Below, one piece after another: positions 36,049 to 45,041 of a stretch of DNA of 64,000 nucleotides. Below the pieces are notes generated by a model that ran no database searches, was not told the DNA's origin, and saw nothing but the letters and a program-made list of their open reading frames with translations. Numbering within the stretch: position 1 is the first letter of the stretch; every line of letters begins with the position of its first letter. The position numbers and the translations under genes were made by a program. The stretch is taken from contig NZ_OCNK01000004.1 of the NCBI RefSeq assembly GCF_900230285.1, positions 248,001 to 312,000 on the forward strand, in the 5' to 3' direction. The DNA is from Blastococcus haudaquaticus (GTDB lineage Bacteria > Actinomycetota > Actinomycetes > Mycobacteriales > Geodermatophilaceae).

Positions 36049-37461
36049 TCAGGGAAAGCCCGGCGGCCGGCGGTCGGCCCACGGCATCGCCTGCTCCAGG
36101 GCGGCGGCCAGCCGGACGAGCACGTCCTCCCGCCACGGCCCGGCGACCAGTTGCACGCCGATCGGCATGCCGTCGCCGGCCACGTGCAGCGGCAAGGAGA
36201 TCGCCGGGAGGCCGGCCAGGTTCACCCAACTGGTGAACGAGACCATCCGCAGTTCGGTGAACCGCGGTCCCTCGGGGTCGGCGTTGGCCTCGTCGACCAG
36301 CTTCCCGGCCGGCACGGGGACGGTCGCCATGGTCGGGGTCAGCAGGACGTCGAAGTCACGGCCGAACTGCGCCACCACCTGACGGCTCTCCCGCTGCAGC
36401 CGGTGCGCCGAGGCCACGTAGTCCGCGGCCGACGCCCGACGGGCCCGCTCCATCCGGTACTGCAGGTAGGGCTCGGCCAGCTCCGGGCGCTCGTACGGCA
36501 GCGCCGTGACCGAGGCGTCCATGACGTGGGTCAGGTAGCCGACGACTGCCTCCTGGCTGTAGCCGGCGAGGGTCGCCGGCTCCACCGTGTGTCCCAGCTC
36601 CTCGAGCACCTTCGCCGCCCGGAGGGCCCCCTCGACGCAGTCCTCGTCGACCGGCACGCCGGTCGGGGCGTCGATCACCAGGCCGATCCGCAGCCGGCCG
36701 GCCGCCGCACCGAGCTCGTCGACCAGCGGCCGGGCCAGCGGCGGGGCGTTGTAGAGGGCCAGCGGGTCCGGGTGGCTGATGGCGTCGAGGACGGCGGCGG
36801 CGTCGCGCACCGTGCGGGTCTCCGCGCCGTCGGTGGCGGCGTGCTCCCAGCCCGACACCGACGCCGGCACCCGACCACGGCTCGGCTTGAGCCCGACCAC
36901 CCCGCAGCTGGACGCCGGCATCCGGATCGATCCGCCGCCGTCCGAGGCGTGCGCGACCGGCGCCAGGCCGGCGGCCACCGCCGCGCCCGCGCCGCCACTG
37001 GAACCGCCGGGCGAGCGGGTCGGGTCCCAGGGGTTGCGGGAGATGCCGAACCGGCGACTCTCGGTGACCGACATCGTCCCGGCCTCCGGGGCGGCGGTGC
37101 GGCCCATGAGCACGAAGCCGGCGGTCAGCAGCTGGTCGACGACCGGCTCGCTCTCCTCCGCCGGCGTGTCCGGCGTGCCGAGCGAGCCGAAGTAGCAGGG
37201 CTGGCCCTTGGCCGGGGTGAGGTCCTTGATCGGCACCGGGACGCCGTGGAACGGGCCGACCTCGGCGCCGCCGGCCAGGGCCGCGTCCGCCGCCCGGGCG
37301 GCGGCCAGCGTGGCCTCGGGATCCACCCACACGACGGCGTTGATCCCGGGGTTCAGCCGCTCGATGCGGTCCAGGTAGCCGGAGACGACCTCCACGGAGG
37401 TGAGCTCGCGGCGGCGGATCAGAGCGGCGATCTCGGTGGCGGGCAGGAACGGGTCGAACAC
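36049..37461 (-). CDS. amidase (amidase-signature family)
   Basis: 470 aa. The Ser-cisSer-Lys triad is visible: K79 (VPIKDL), S154 (SPGGSSGG), S178 (GGGSIRMPAS), with the same 75- and 24-residue spacings as fatty-acid amide hydrolase. It hydrolyses an amide to acid plus ammonia/amine in the cytosol. It is the last gene of the ABC importer operon (55 bases after the ATPase gene), so the importer probably brings in its amide substrate. The GTG start follows GGAGG by 5 bases. Confidence 0.91.
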   Translation of the reverse strand: MFDPFLPATEIAALIRRRELTSVEVVSGYLDRIERLNPGINAVVWVDPEATLAAARAADAALAGGAEVGPFHGVPVPIKDLTPAKGQPCYFGSLGTPDTPAEESEPVVDQLLTAGFVLMGRTAAPEAGTMSVTESRRFGISRNPWDPTRSPGGSSGGAGAAVAAGLAPVAHASDGGGSIRMPASSCGVVGLKPSRGRVPASVSGWEHAATDGAETRTVRDAAAVLDAISHPDPLALYNAPPLARPLVDELGAAAGRLRIGLVIDAPTGVPVDEDCVEGALRAAKVLEELGHTVEPATLAGYSQEAVVGYLTHVMDASVTALPYERPELAEPYLQYRMERARRASAADYVASAHRLQRESRQVVAQFGRDFDVLLTPTMATVPVPAGKLVDEANADPEGPRFTELRMVSFTSWVNLAGLPAISLPLHVAGDGMPIGVQLVAGPWREDVLVRLAAALEQAMPWADRRPPGFP

Positions 37462-37516
37462 GGAGTCCTCCGGACGGTGGGGTGGGAGCCGGACGGCTCG
37501 GGACGGGAACGGGTCC

Positions 37517-38206
37517 TCAGCGGAGGACGAGCAGGTCGGACACCCGGGCGGCGGTCTCCTCGGTGACCACCTCGTCGAGCACCAGCCGGCCGGCCTCCAT
37601 GACCAGGACGCGGGAGCACCACTGCGTGAGCACCGAGGGCGACTGGTCCACCAGCAGCAGGCCGACGCCGGCCGCGGCGAGCTGCGTGGCCACCTCGAGC
37701 ACCTGGGTCACGATCGAGGGCTGCAGGCCCTGGGTGAGTTCGTCGACGGCGATGAGCCGGGAGCCGGCGAGCACGGCGCGGGCAAAGCCCACGAGCTGCT
37801 GCTGGCCACCGGAGAGGGTGCCGGCCGGCTGCCCCGCGCGCTCGGTGAGCAACGGGAACACGTCCCGCGGATCGACGGCGGGGCGGTAGCCGCGGCGCCG
37901 CGCGAGTTCGAGGTTCTCCGCCACGCTCAGCGTGGGGAAGACCCCGCGGTCCTCGGGCATGAAGCTGGCGCCCAGCCGCGCGGGGAGGTCGGGACGGCGC
38001 GGCGGCACGGGGGTGTCGGCGACGACGACCTCGCCGCCGAAGCGGGTGGCCAGTCCGAAAGCCGTCCGCAGCGTCGTGGACTTGCCCATGCCGTTGCGTC
38101 CGGCCAGGCCGACCAGCTCACCGGGCCGGACCTCCAGGTCGACGTCCCGGACGAACGGCACGGCACCCTGGCCTCCGGTCAGGCCGGTGAGACGGAACAG
38201 CGTCAC
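37517..38206 (-). CDS. ABC transporter ATP-binding protein, LivF-like
   Basis: 229-aa ATPase of a branched-chain amino acid/amide-type (HAAT) importer. Walker A GRNGMGKSTTLR, Q-loop ASFMPEDRGVFP, signature LSGGQQQLVGFARAVL, Walker B RLIAVDELTQGL. Its GTG start overlaps the stop of the upstream fused gene as GTGA, indicating coupled translation. It pairs with the ATPase half of the fused protein. Confidence 0.92.
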   Translation of the reverse strand: MTLFRLTGLTGGQGAVPFVRDVDLEVRPGELVGLAGRNGMGKSTTLRTAFGLATRFGGEVVVADTPVPPRRPDLPARLGASFMPEDRGVFPTLSVAENLELARRRGYRPAVDPRDVFPLLTERAGQPAGTLSGGQQQLVGFARAVLAGSRLIAVDELTQGLQPSIVTQVLEVATQLAAAGVGLLLVDQSPSVLTQWCSRVLVMEAGRLVLDEVVTEETAARVSDLLVLR

Positions 38207-39936
38207 GGGACCCCCAGGTACGCGGTGCGCACGCTGTCGTGCGCGACGATCTCGTCCATCGACCCGTCGGCGATCACCGCACCGCGGGACAGCACGACGA
38301 CGCGGTCGGCCAGCTGGCGGACCAGCTCCATGTCGTGCTCCACGACGACGATGCCGCAGCGCTCGGCGGCCGCCACTGCGCGGATCCGCGCGGCGAGCGC
38401 GCCGGTCTCGTCGTGCGACAGGCCCGCGGCCGGCTCGTCCAGCAGCAGGAGCTCCGGCGACCCGGTGAGCACCATGTCCAGCTCCAGGTGGCGCCGATCG
38501 GCCATCGACAGCTCGCCGGCCACCCGGTCCTCCTCGCCGGCGTGCACCGCGAGGTCCTCGGCGCCGACCCCGGCCATGACCGCCGCGGCCCGCCGGTTGT
38601 CGGCGACCGAGAGCTGGTCGAAGACGCGGGGCACCTGGAACATCCGCGCCATGCCGTGCCGCACCCGGCGGTGGGTGGGCTGAGCGGTCACGTCCACGCC
38701 CTCGAACCAGACCGAGCCACGAGCCACCTCGACGGTGCCTGCGACCGCGCCGAGCAGGGTGGACTTGCCGGCGCCGTTCGGGCCGATCAGGCAGACCACC
38801 TCGCCGCGGTCCACGGTCAGCGAGGTGCCCTGGAGCACCGGGGTGCCGCCGAAGGAGACCTCGACGTCGCGCACCTCCAGCACCCGGTCACCCGCCGTCT
38901 CGGGTGCGGCCGGCCGGTGCACCGGCCGGATCCGACGCGGCAGCGCCGGCACGTCCCGCCCGCGACGCAGTGCTCTCCGGACCAGGCCGGCCAGCCCGTC
39001 CGGCGCCACTTGGACGACGAGGATGAACAGCGCCGCCGTGCCGAGCACGTACCAGCTCTGCAGCGTCCCTCCGAGGGTCTGCGTGCCGATGGTGAGCAGT
39101 CCCGCGCCGAGGAAGGGCCCGGCGATCGAACCCTTGCCGCCCACGGCCAGCCACACCAGCACGCTCGCCGACAGCGCCAGGCCCAGCGACGCCGGGGTGA
39201 CGATGCCGGAGACCGGCGCGAACAGGACACCTGCCAGCGCGGAGACCGCGCCGGCCGCTGTGAACGCCACCCAGCGGGTCGCCCGCAGGTCGACGCCGAG
39301 GTGCTCGGCCCGCAGCGGGTTGACGAGGGAGGTCAGCTGGAACAGCCCGCGCCGGCCCTTGACCAGCAGGCCGGCGGTGAGTGCCACGGCGACGGCGCAG
39401 CTGGCGAGGACGACGTAGTAGCCCTGGACCAGGTCGAACACCGGCGCCAGACCGCCGTTCGCGCCGCCGGTGAGGTTCCGCAGCGAGGTCGCCGTCCGCT
39501 GCAGCAGTTGGCTGGCGCCCAGCGTGAGCAGGATGAGCAGCGGCACGCCGGTCGCCTCCGGCACCGACAGCGCGACCGCGCCGATCAGTGCCGCGAGCAG
39601 CGCCCCGGCCACCACGCCCAGCAGGCCGGCCACGGGGAGGGAGAGCCCCGCGTCGGTGCCGATGACCACGGCGTAGGCGCCGGCGCCGAAGAAGGCGGCC
39701 TGCCCGACGCTGATCAGCCCGACGCGGCCCCAGGCCAGGTCCAGGCCGTAGGTGAACAGCCCGTAGACCAGCCCGAGGGTGAGGATGCCCAGCGCGTGCG
39801 GCGCCAGCCCGAACGGCGCGAGCGCCAGGACCCCGACCGCGGCGGCGGCGAGCGGGGCGGCCCACCGCCGGACGACCGGCCCGCGGGCACGGGTCGCCCG
39901 GTCGTGGGCCGGCGCGGCGACGGCGGTGGCCGTCAC
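38203..39936 (-). CDS. fused ABC permease and ATP-binding protein (LivM-LivG fusion)
   Basis: 577 aa. Residues ~1-320 are a LivM-type permease with about ten membrane segments (GLDLAWGRVGLISVGQAAFFGAGAYA; GGKGSIAGPFLGAGLLTIG). After a short Arg/Pro linker, residues ~345-577 are a LivG-type ATPase: Walker A GPNGAGKSTLLGAV, Walker B PELLLLDEPAAGLS, H-loop VVVEHDME. The signature motif is unusual, LSMADRRHLELDM in place of the common LS-x-G-x-Q-R form. The start GTG overlaps the substrate-binding-protein stop as GTGA. Such fusions are known in this transporter family. Confidence 0.91.
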   Translation of the reverse strand: MTATAVAAPAHDRATRARGPVVRRWAAPLAAAAVGVLALAPFGLAPHALGILTLGLVYGLFTYGLDLAWGRVGLISVGQAAFFGAGAYAVVIGTDAGLSLPVAGLLGVVAGALLAALIGAVALSVPEATGVPLLILLTLGASQLLQRTATSLRNLTGGANGGLAPVFDLVQGYYVVLASCAVAVALTAGLLVKGRRGLFQLTSLVNPLRAEHLGVDLRATRWVAFTAAGAVSALAGVLFAPVSGIVTPASLGLALSASVLVWLAVGGKGSIAGPFLGAGLLTIGTQTLGGTLQSWYVLGTAALFILVVQVAPDGLAGLVRRALRRGRDVPALPRRIRPVHRPAAPETAGDRVLEVRDVEVSFGGTPVLQGTSLTVDRGEVVCLIGPNGAGKSTLLGAVAGTVEVARGSVWFEGVDVTAQPTHRRVRHGMARMFQVPRVFDQLSVADNRRAAAVMAGVGAEDLAVHAGEEDRVAGELSMADRRHLELDMVLTGSPELLLLDEPAAGLSHDETGALAARIRAVAAAERCGIVVVEHDMELVRQLADRVVVLSRGAVIADGSMDEIVAHDSVRTAYLGVP

Positions 39937-41177
39937 TGGCAGCTGACCGTGACGTCGTCGACGACGCCGTGGTCCTCGGCGACGGCGTAGCCGTCCTCGG
40001 TGACCGTCGCGGTCAGCATGTCCGCCTGGAACAGGTGGCCGCCGCCCTCGGTGTCGACGAACCGGGTGCCCTCGCCCAGCGGGGAATCGAAGGAGAACCC
40101 GGCGAGCGCCTCGTTGATCTCCTCGCGCGTGCCGGCTCCGCTGTCGTTGATGGCTCCGGCGATGAAGAGCATCGCGTAGTAGGCGTTGGCGGCGACCTCG
40201 GAGACCGGCACCTGCAGTCCGGTCTCCTCCACGTAGTCCTCGACGAACGCCTGGCTGTCCTCGTCCTCGAGGCCGTCGGCCCACCGGACGACGTGCTCGC
40301 GGCCGGTGGTCACCGCCGACACCGCGCCGAAGTAGTCGCTGTCCAGCGGTGCACCCTCGTAGCCCATCTCCGGGGTCAGGAGCCCGAACTGGGCGCCCTG
40401 CAGGGTGAAGGTGACCGCGTCGCTGCCGACCACCATGGCGAGGATCGCGTCGGGCTGAGCCGCCGAGAGCCGGCCGATGGTCGACTCGAAGTCGGTGGTG
40501 CCCAGCGGGCTGTACTCCTCGGCGATGAGCTCGCCACCGTTGGCCTCGATCAGCTCCTTGGCGGCTTCGGCGTAGTCGCGGGGGAAGTTGTAGTCGGAGC
40601 CGACGAAGGCGATGCGCGGGCCGTAGTCCTCCATCAGGTTCGCGACCTGGATGGCGAGCAGCTGACGGCTGGACTCGCCGAACGGCCAGGCGTAGGGCGA
40701 GCAGACCGGCGGGTCGCCGAGGATCGCGGTGGCGAAGGGCATGCCTGCCTCGTCGGCGATCGGCTGGACGGCCGCGGCGGTGTCGCCGGTGATGGTGCCG
40801 AACAGCATGTCGACCGCGTTGTCCTGGCTGTAGCGCCGGGCGATCTGCGAGGTGGTGGCCGGGTCGCCCGCGTCGTCCTGGATCTCGTAGGTGACGTCCT
40901 GGCCGTTGACGCCACCGTCGGCGTTGATCCGCTCGACGGCGAGCTCGAACCCGGCCTGCATCGCCAGGCCGGTCGCCGAGGCCAGGCCGGTCGCCGGGAC
41001 GATGAAGCCGATCTTCAGGTCGTCGCCCTCGGCCTCCTCGGCGCCCCCGACGCTCGATCCGCACGCGGCGAGGACGAGCGAGAGCGGCAGCAGCGCGGCG
41101 GGGAGGGCGCGGCGCAGCTGCGTCCTGCCGCTCACGCGGGGACGCTGCGCGCGGGGCGTGCCGGACGAGCGGACCAT
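39933..41177 (-). CDS. ABC transporter substrate-binding lipoprotein (branched-chain amino acid/amide family)
   Basis: 414 aa. Lipoprotein signal: basic N-region, hydrophobic ALLPLSLVLAAC with the lipidated C39, then an acidic linker. The mature part is the periplasmic-binding fold type I (LKIGFIVPATGLASATGLAMQAGFELAVERINADGG; FGTITGDTAAAVQPIADEAG), closest in style to amide/urea-binding members rather than to LivJ. It presents the ligand to the Liv-type permeases encoded beside it. GGAGG lies 7 bases before the ATG. The start overlaps the LivH gene's 3' end by 46 bases. Confidence 0.9.
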   Translation of the reverse strand: MVRSSGTPRAQRPRVSGRTQLRRALPAALLPLSLVLAACGSSVGGAEEAEGDDLKIGFIVPATGLASATGLAMQAGFELAVERINADGGVNGQDVTYEIQDDAGDPATTSQIARRYSQDNAVDMLFGTITGDTAAAVQPIADEAGMPFATAILGDPPVCSPYAWPFGESSRQLLAIQVANLMEDYGPRIAFVGSDYNFPRDYAEAAKELIEANGGELIAEEYSPLGTTDFESTIGRLSAAQPDAILAMVVGSDAVTFTLQGAQFGLLTPEMGYEGAPLDSDYFGAVSAVTTGREHVVRWADGLEDEDSQAFVEDYVEETGLQVPVSEVAANAYYAMLFIAGAINDSGAGTREEINEALAGFSFDSPLGEGTRFVDTEGGGHLFQADMLTATVTEDGYAVAEDHGVVDDVTVSCQ

Positions 41178-42022
41178 GACAGGAGCCTCCTGGTGTGGGG
41201 GTTGGCGCGGACGACGACGGCCACGAGGACGACGACGTAGAACAGGGAGTCGGCGACCGTGTCGGAGAAGTACCGGCGCAGGGTCACCTGGAGGGCGACG
41301 ACCAGCGCGACGGCCAGCACGGCACCGCGGAACGACGCCGGGCGGGCGAGCAGGACGGCGACGAACCCGGGGATGAGGAGTGAGAACCCCATGGCCGGCG
41401 TGACACCGAGCAGCGGGCTGTACAGCGCACCGGCGAGCACGGCGAGCAGGCCGGCGACGGCGAACACCAGCGCGCGGGTCCGGGCGGGGCGGGTGCCCAT
41501 CAGGGCAGCCATCTCGACGTTGTCGGCGACCGCGCGCAGACGGAGGCCGGCCCGGGTGCGGTAGGCGACCACGAGGACGGCGACGACCACGGCCAGACCC
41601 ACCGCGGCGATGACCAGCCGGTAGGTCGGGTACACCGAGCCCAGGACGGTCGTCGACCCGGCGATCGGTTCGGTCACCGAGCGCGGCCTCGCCGTGTAGA
41701 CCACCTCGAAGACCTGCCGGATGGCCAGGCCGATGCCCCAGGTGACCAGCATCCCGGCCAGCCCGTCACGGATGCGGCCGAGCAGTCCGCGCTCGAGCAG
41801 GTAGAGCACCGGCGCCAGGACGACCAGGGTGAGCACGATCCGCAGCCCGAACGGCAGACCCGCGGTCGCGACCATGGCGTAGGCGCCGACCGCCGCCAGG
41901 TCGCCGACCGCCAGGTTCACGATGCGGCTGACGCCGAAGACGAGGGCCAGGGACAGCGCGAGCAGGGCGTAGAGCCCCAGCTGGGTGATGCAGGAGAGCG
42001 CCAGCTCCACCAGCGCCCTCAT
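41132..42022 (-). CDS. ABC transporter permease, LivH-like
   Basis: 296-aa inner-membrane permease of the HAAT importer family with about eight hydrophobic segments. Recognisable stretches are LALVFGVSRIVNLAVGDLAAVGAYA near the N-terminus and LRAVADNVEMAALMGTRPARTRALVFAVAG, the cytoplasmic coupling region. It is the first gene of the operon permease-lipoprotein-fused permease/ATPase-ATPase-amidase. Confidence 0.91.
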   Translation of the reverse strand: MRALVELALSCITQLGLYALLALSLALVFGVSRIVNLAVGDLAAVGAYAMVATAGLPFGLRIVLTLVVLAPVLYLLERGLLGRIRDGLAGMLVTWGIGLAIRQVFEVVYTARPRSVTEPIAGSTTVLGSVYPTYRLVIAAVGLAVVVAVLVVAYRTRAGLRLRAVADNVEMAALMGTRPARTRALVFAVAGLLAVLAGALYSPLLGVTPAMGFSLLIPGFVAVLLARPASFRGAVLAVALVVALQVTLRRYFSDTVADSLFYVVVLVAVVVRANPHTRRLLSWSARPARPARSVPA

Positions 42023-42248
42023 CGTGCGGATCGCTGCACGGTCATCCGCTCCTCCGGCCGGGGACTGGTCTGACGCACCGCCGTGGCTGCGCGGTGGCTC
42101 ACTCCACCAGCCGGCGTCCTTTCGTTCTTGTGGCAGAGCGCACCGCAGTCGTCGATCCGCGCCCAGCGGTGACGTCGTGCACCCGGGACAGCGCAGGGCC
42201 CCTCCGCCGTAGCCGCGGAGGGGCCCTGCCGTGCCGTGGGACCGGACG
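42023..42248. other. 226-base intergenic region upstream of the importer operon
   Basis: Holds the promoter of the importer operon and the terminator of the TetR gene at 42193-42229. No further gene is visible. Confidence 0.6.
42193..42229 (-). terminator. terminator hairpin after TetR gene
   Basis: A perfect 15-bp stem (42193-42207 with 42215-42229) with a 7-base loop, 20 bases after the TetR stop. Confidence 0.85.
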
Positions 42249-42797
42249 TCAGGACGTCGGGGTCAGCGCCTCGATGACGGTCAGCCAGTGGTGGAGGAAC
42301 AGGCCGCGCGGAGCGTCGGGCTGCAGCGCGTAGGTCATGGCCTGCCCGCGCATGGAGGTGAGCAGCACCTGGTACATCGCCTCGGCGGCCGGGTGCCGGG
42401 CGACCTCCTCGCCGAAGACCTCGAACGCCAGGGCCCGCAGCTGGACGCCGAGCCGGCGCTCGTGCGGCAGCAGCGCCACCCGCAGCTCGGGGTCGGTGCG
42501 GGCCGCCGTCCACAGCTCCATGGCCGCGACGAACAGCGGGCCGTGGAACCGTTCCCAGACCAGCTCGACGCCGAGCCGGACGCGTGCCGCCGACTCCTCC
42601 GGCAGCTCGACGGCGGCCTCGCGGACGCTGGCGCTGAACTCCTCGTAGAGGTGGTCGACGGCGGCCAGCATCAGCTCCGCCTTCGACGTGAACTGGTGGG
42701 TGAGCGCGCCCCGGGAGACCCCCGCCCGGCGCTGCACCTCCTGGGTGGTCGTGCGGGCGTAGCCGAGCTCGACGAGCGACTCGACCGTCGCGCGCAC
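42249..42797 (-). CDS. TetR-family transcriptional regulator (true start probably further upstream)
   Basis: 182 aa from the first standard start (GTG 42797). The HTH is VRATVESLVELGYARTTTQEVQRRAGVSRGALTHQFTSKAELMLAAVDHL; this start would clip the first helix. In the same frame upstream the codons encode TQAERRAATRAAL, a typical TetR lead-in, but no ATG/GTG/TTG is found. A CTG at 42881 overlaps the stop of the upstream fadB-like gene as CTGA, mimicking the ATGA/GTGA overlaps of neighbouring operons, and would give 210 aa. It is last in the acd-fadA-fadB-tetR operon and is the natural candidate to bind the operator at 47519-47546. Confidence 0.83.
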   Translation of the reverse strand: MRATVESLVELGYARTTTQEVQRRAGVSRGALTHQFTSKAELMLAAVDHLYEEFSASVREAAVELPEESAARVRLGVELVWERFHGPLFVAAMELWTAARTDPELRVALLPHERRLGVQLRALAFEVFGEEVARHPAAEAMYQVLLTSMRGQAMTYALQPDAPRGLFLHHWLTVIEALTPTS

Positions 42798-42877
42798 CAG
42801 GGCAGCGCGGGTCGCCGCCCGCCGCTCCGCCTGGGTGCGGCGGAGCGGCGGGCGGGACCCGCGGATCGCGATCTCGG

Positions 42878-45028
42878 TCAGTTCGCCACTGCTGCCCGGA
42901 GGCTGCCCGCCGGGACGGCCCGCTCGAGCAGGATCGCCGGTGGCCGGAACCGCTCGCCGTAGGCGTCGGCCAGCTCGTCGGCCCGCGCCACGAACCCGGC
43001 GACACCGCCGTCGTACTGGTCGACGTACTGCAGCACGCCGCCGTACAGGGGCGGGAAGCCGATGCCCATGATCGAGCCGATGTTGGCGTCCTCGACGCTG
43101 TTCAAGACCTTCTCCTCGACGCAGCGCGCCGTCTCGACGGCCATGGCGAACAGCAGCCGCTCCTGCGCGTCGGCGAACGGCACGGCGTCGGACGACGGGA
43201 AGAGCTCGGTGAGGCCGGACCAGACCCGCTTCTCCGGCTCCCAGTCGAAGAAGCCCTTTTCGGCGGACTTACCGGTGCGCCCGTGCTCGACCAGCGCGCG
43301 CAGCACGGCGACGCCCGGGTGGTCGTCGGTCGCGCCGGCCTTGGCCGCCTCGTCGCGGATCTTCAGCGGCAGGGTCAGCGTGACCTCGTCGAGCAGGGTC
43401 AGCGGCCCGGCCGGGAAGCCGGCCTGCAGCGCCGCCCGCTCGACGCTCATCGGCGCCAGGCCCTCGGCCAGCAGCGACGCGCCCTCCATCACCAGGGTGC
43501 CGAACACCCGGCTGGTGAAGAAGCCCCGGCTGTCCTGGACCACGATCGGCGTCTTGCCGATCTGCCGGACGGCGTCGTAGGCCCGGGCGAGCGCGGTGTC
43601 CGACGTCCGCTCCCCCACGATCAGCTCGACCAGCGGCATCTTGTCGACCGGCGAGAAGAAGTGCATGCCCACGACGTCGGCCGGCCGCTGGACACCCTCG
43701 GCCAGCCCGGTGATCGGCAGCGTGCTCGTGTTGGACGCGAGCAGGGCGTCGGGCAGGGCGTGGGCCTCGGCCTCGCCGAGCACCCGGTGCTTGAGCGCCT
43801 GGTCCTCGAAGACGGCCTCCACGATGACGTCGCAGCCGGCCAGGTCGGCGGCGTCGCCGGTCGGGGTGATCCGCGCGAGGACGGCGTCCGCCTTCTCCTG
43901 TGTCATGCGGCCGCGGGAGACCTGCTTGCCGACCAGCGAGGCGACGTGCGCCTTGCCCTTCTCCGCCCCCTCGAGGTCGACGTCCTTGAGGACGACGTCC
44001 ACGCCGACATTGGCGAAGGCGTGCGCGATGCCCGCGCCCATCATCCCGGCGCCCAGGACGCCGACCTTCGACGCCGCGAACGTCTCCGACACCGCCGGCC
44101 GGGAGCCGCCGCCGTTGATCCGGTTCAGGTCGAACCACAGCGCCTGGATCATGTTGGTCGAGACCTGGCCGACGACGAGGTCGACGAAGTACCGGCCCTC
44201 GACCGTGAACGCGGTGTCCACGTCCACCTGCAGGCCCTCCACGGCGGCGGACAGGATCGCGTACGGCGCGGGGTACGGCGCCCCCTTGAGCTGCTTGGTC
44301 AGGTTCGCCGGGAAGGCGGGCAGGGTCGACGCCAGCGACGGCGACGACGGCGTGCCGCCGGGCACCTTGTAGCCCGTGACGTCGTAGGGCTGCCGCGCCG
44401 ACTCGTTCGCCAGGACCCACTGCTTCGCCTTGGCCAGCAGCTCGTCCCGGTCGGCGGCGAGCTCGTGGACCAGGCCCAGCTCCATCGCCTTCGATGGGCG
44501 CAGCTGCTGGCCCTGGAGCAGCAGCTCGAGCAGCGCCGTCGTCAGACCGAGCAGGCGCACCGAGCGGACGATGCCGCCGCCACCGGGCAGCAGGCCGAGC
44601 GTCACCTCGGGGAAGCCGAGCTTGACCTTCGGGTCGTCGAGGACGACGCGGTGGTGGGCCGCCAGCGCGATCTCCAGACCGCCGCCCAGGGCGGCGCCGT
44701 TGATCGCGGCGGCGACCGGGATGCCCAGGGTCTCCAGTCGGCGGAGCTGGCTCTTCACGAGCGTCACCTGGGCGAGGACCTGGTCACGGGTGTCCGGGGT
44801 TGCCCGGATCAGGCTGCCGAGGTTGCCGCCGGCGAAGAAGGTCTCCTTCGCGCTGGTGAGCACGACCCCCCGGACCGACTCCTTCTCGCGCTCGAGCCGG
44901 TCGACGGTCTCGCCCATCGACCGCACGTACGCGTCGTTCATGGTGTTGGCCGACGACGAGGGGTCGTCGAGGGTGAGGGTGACGACGCCGTCGGCGTCCT
45001 GCTCCCAGCTGATCGTGCTGTCAGACAT
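42878..45028 (-). CDS. fadB: fatty-acid oxidation complex alpha subunit (enoyl-CoA hydratase/3-hydroxyacyl-CoA dehydrogenase)
   Basis: 716-aa bifunctional enzyme. The N-terminal crotonase domain has AAINGAALGGGLEIALAAHH with E119 and FPEVTLGLLPGGGG with E141, both hydratase glutamates. The NAD-binding 3-hydroxyacyl-CoA dehydrogenase domain starts with KVGVLGAGMMGAGIAHA (Gly motif from residue 326), followed by SNTSTLPIT and GMHFFSPVDKMPLVELI with the catalytic His. The C-terminal helical domain ends near the stop. It works with the thiolase encoded 13 bases upstream. Fits actinobacterial FadB/FadJ length. Confidence 0.94.
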   Translation of the reverse strand: MSDSTISWEQDADGVVTLTLDDPSSSANTMNDAYVRSMGETVDRLEREKESVRGVVLTSAKETFFAGGNLGSLIRATPDTRDQVLAQVTLVKSQLRRLETLGIPVAAAINGAALGGGLEIALAAHHRVVLDDPKVKLGFPEVTLGLLPGGGGIVRSVRLLGLTTALLELLLQGQQLRPSKAMELGLVHELAADRDELLAKAKQWVLANESARQPYDVTGYKVPGGTPSSPSLASTLPAFPANLTKQLKGAPYPAPYAILSAAVEGLQVDVDTAFTVEGRYFVDLVVGQVSTNMIQALWFDLNRINGGGSRPAVSETFAASKVGVLGAGMMGAGIAHAFANVGVDVVLKDVDLEGAEKGKAHVASLVGKQVSRGRMTQEKADAVLARITPTGDAADLAGCDVIVEAVFEDQALKHRVLGEAEAHALPDALLASNTSTLPITGLAEGVQRPADVVGMHFFSPVDKMPLVELIVGERTSDTALARAYDAVRQIGKTPIVVQDSRGFFTSRVFGTLVMEGASLLAEGLAPMSVERAALQAGFPAGPLTLLDEVTLTLPLKIRDEAAKAGATDDHPGVAVLRALVEHGRTGKSAEKGFFDWEPEKRVWSGLTELFPSSDAVPFADAQERLLFAMAVETARCVEEKVLNSVEDANIGSIMGIGFPPLYGGVLQYVDQYDGGVAGFVARADELADAYGERFRPPAILLERAVPAGSLRAAVAN

Positions 45029-45041
45029 CTGGTCGTACTCC

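Noticed and set aside
42249-42797. TetR gene as a pseudogene because no normal start gives a full HTH
   Set aside because: The frame upstream continues as normal TetR sequence to the fadB stop, so an alternative start is more likely than decay.
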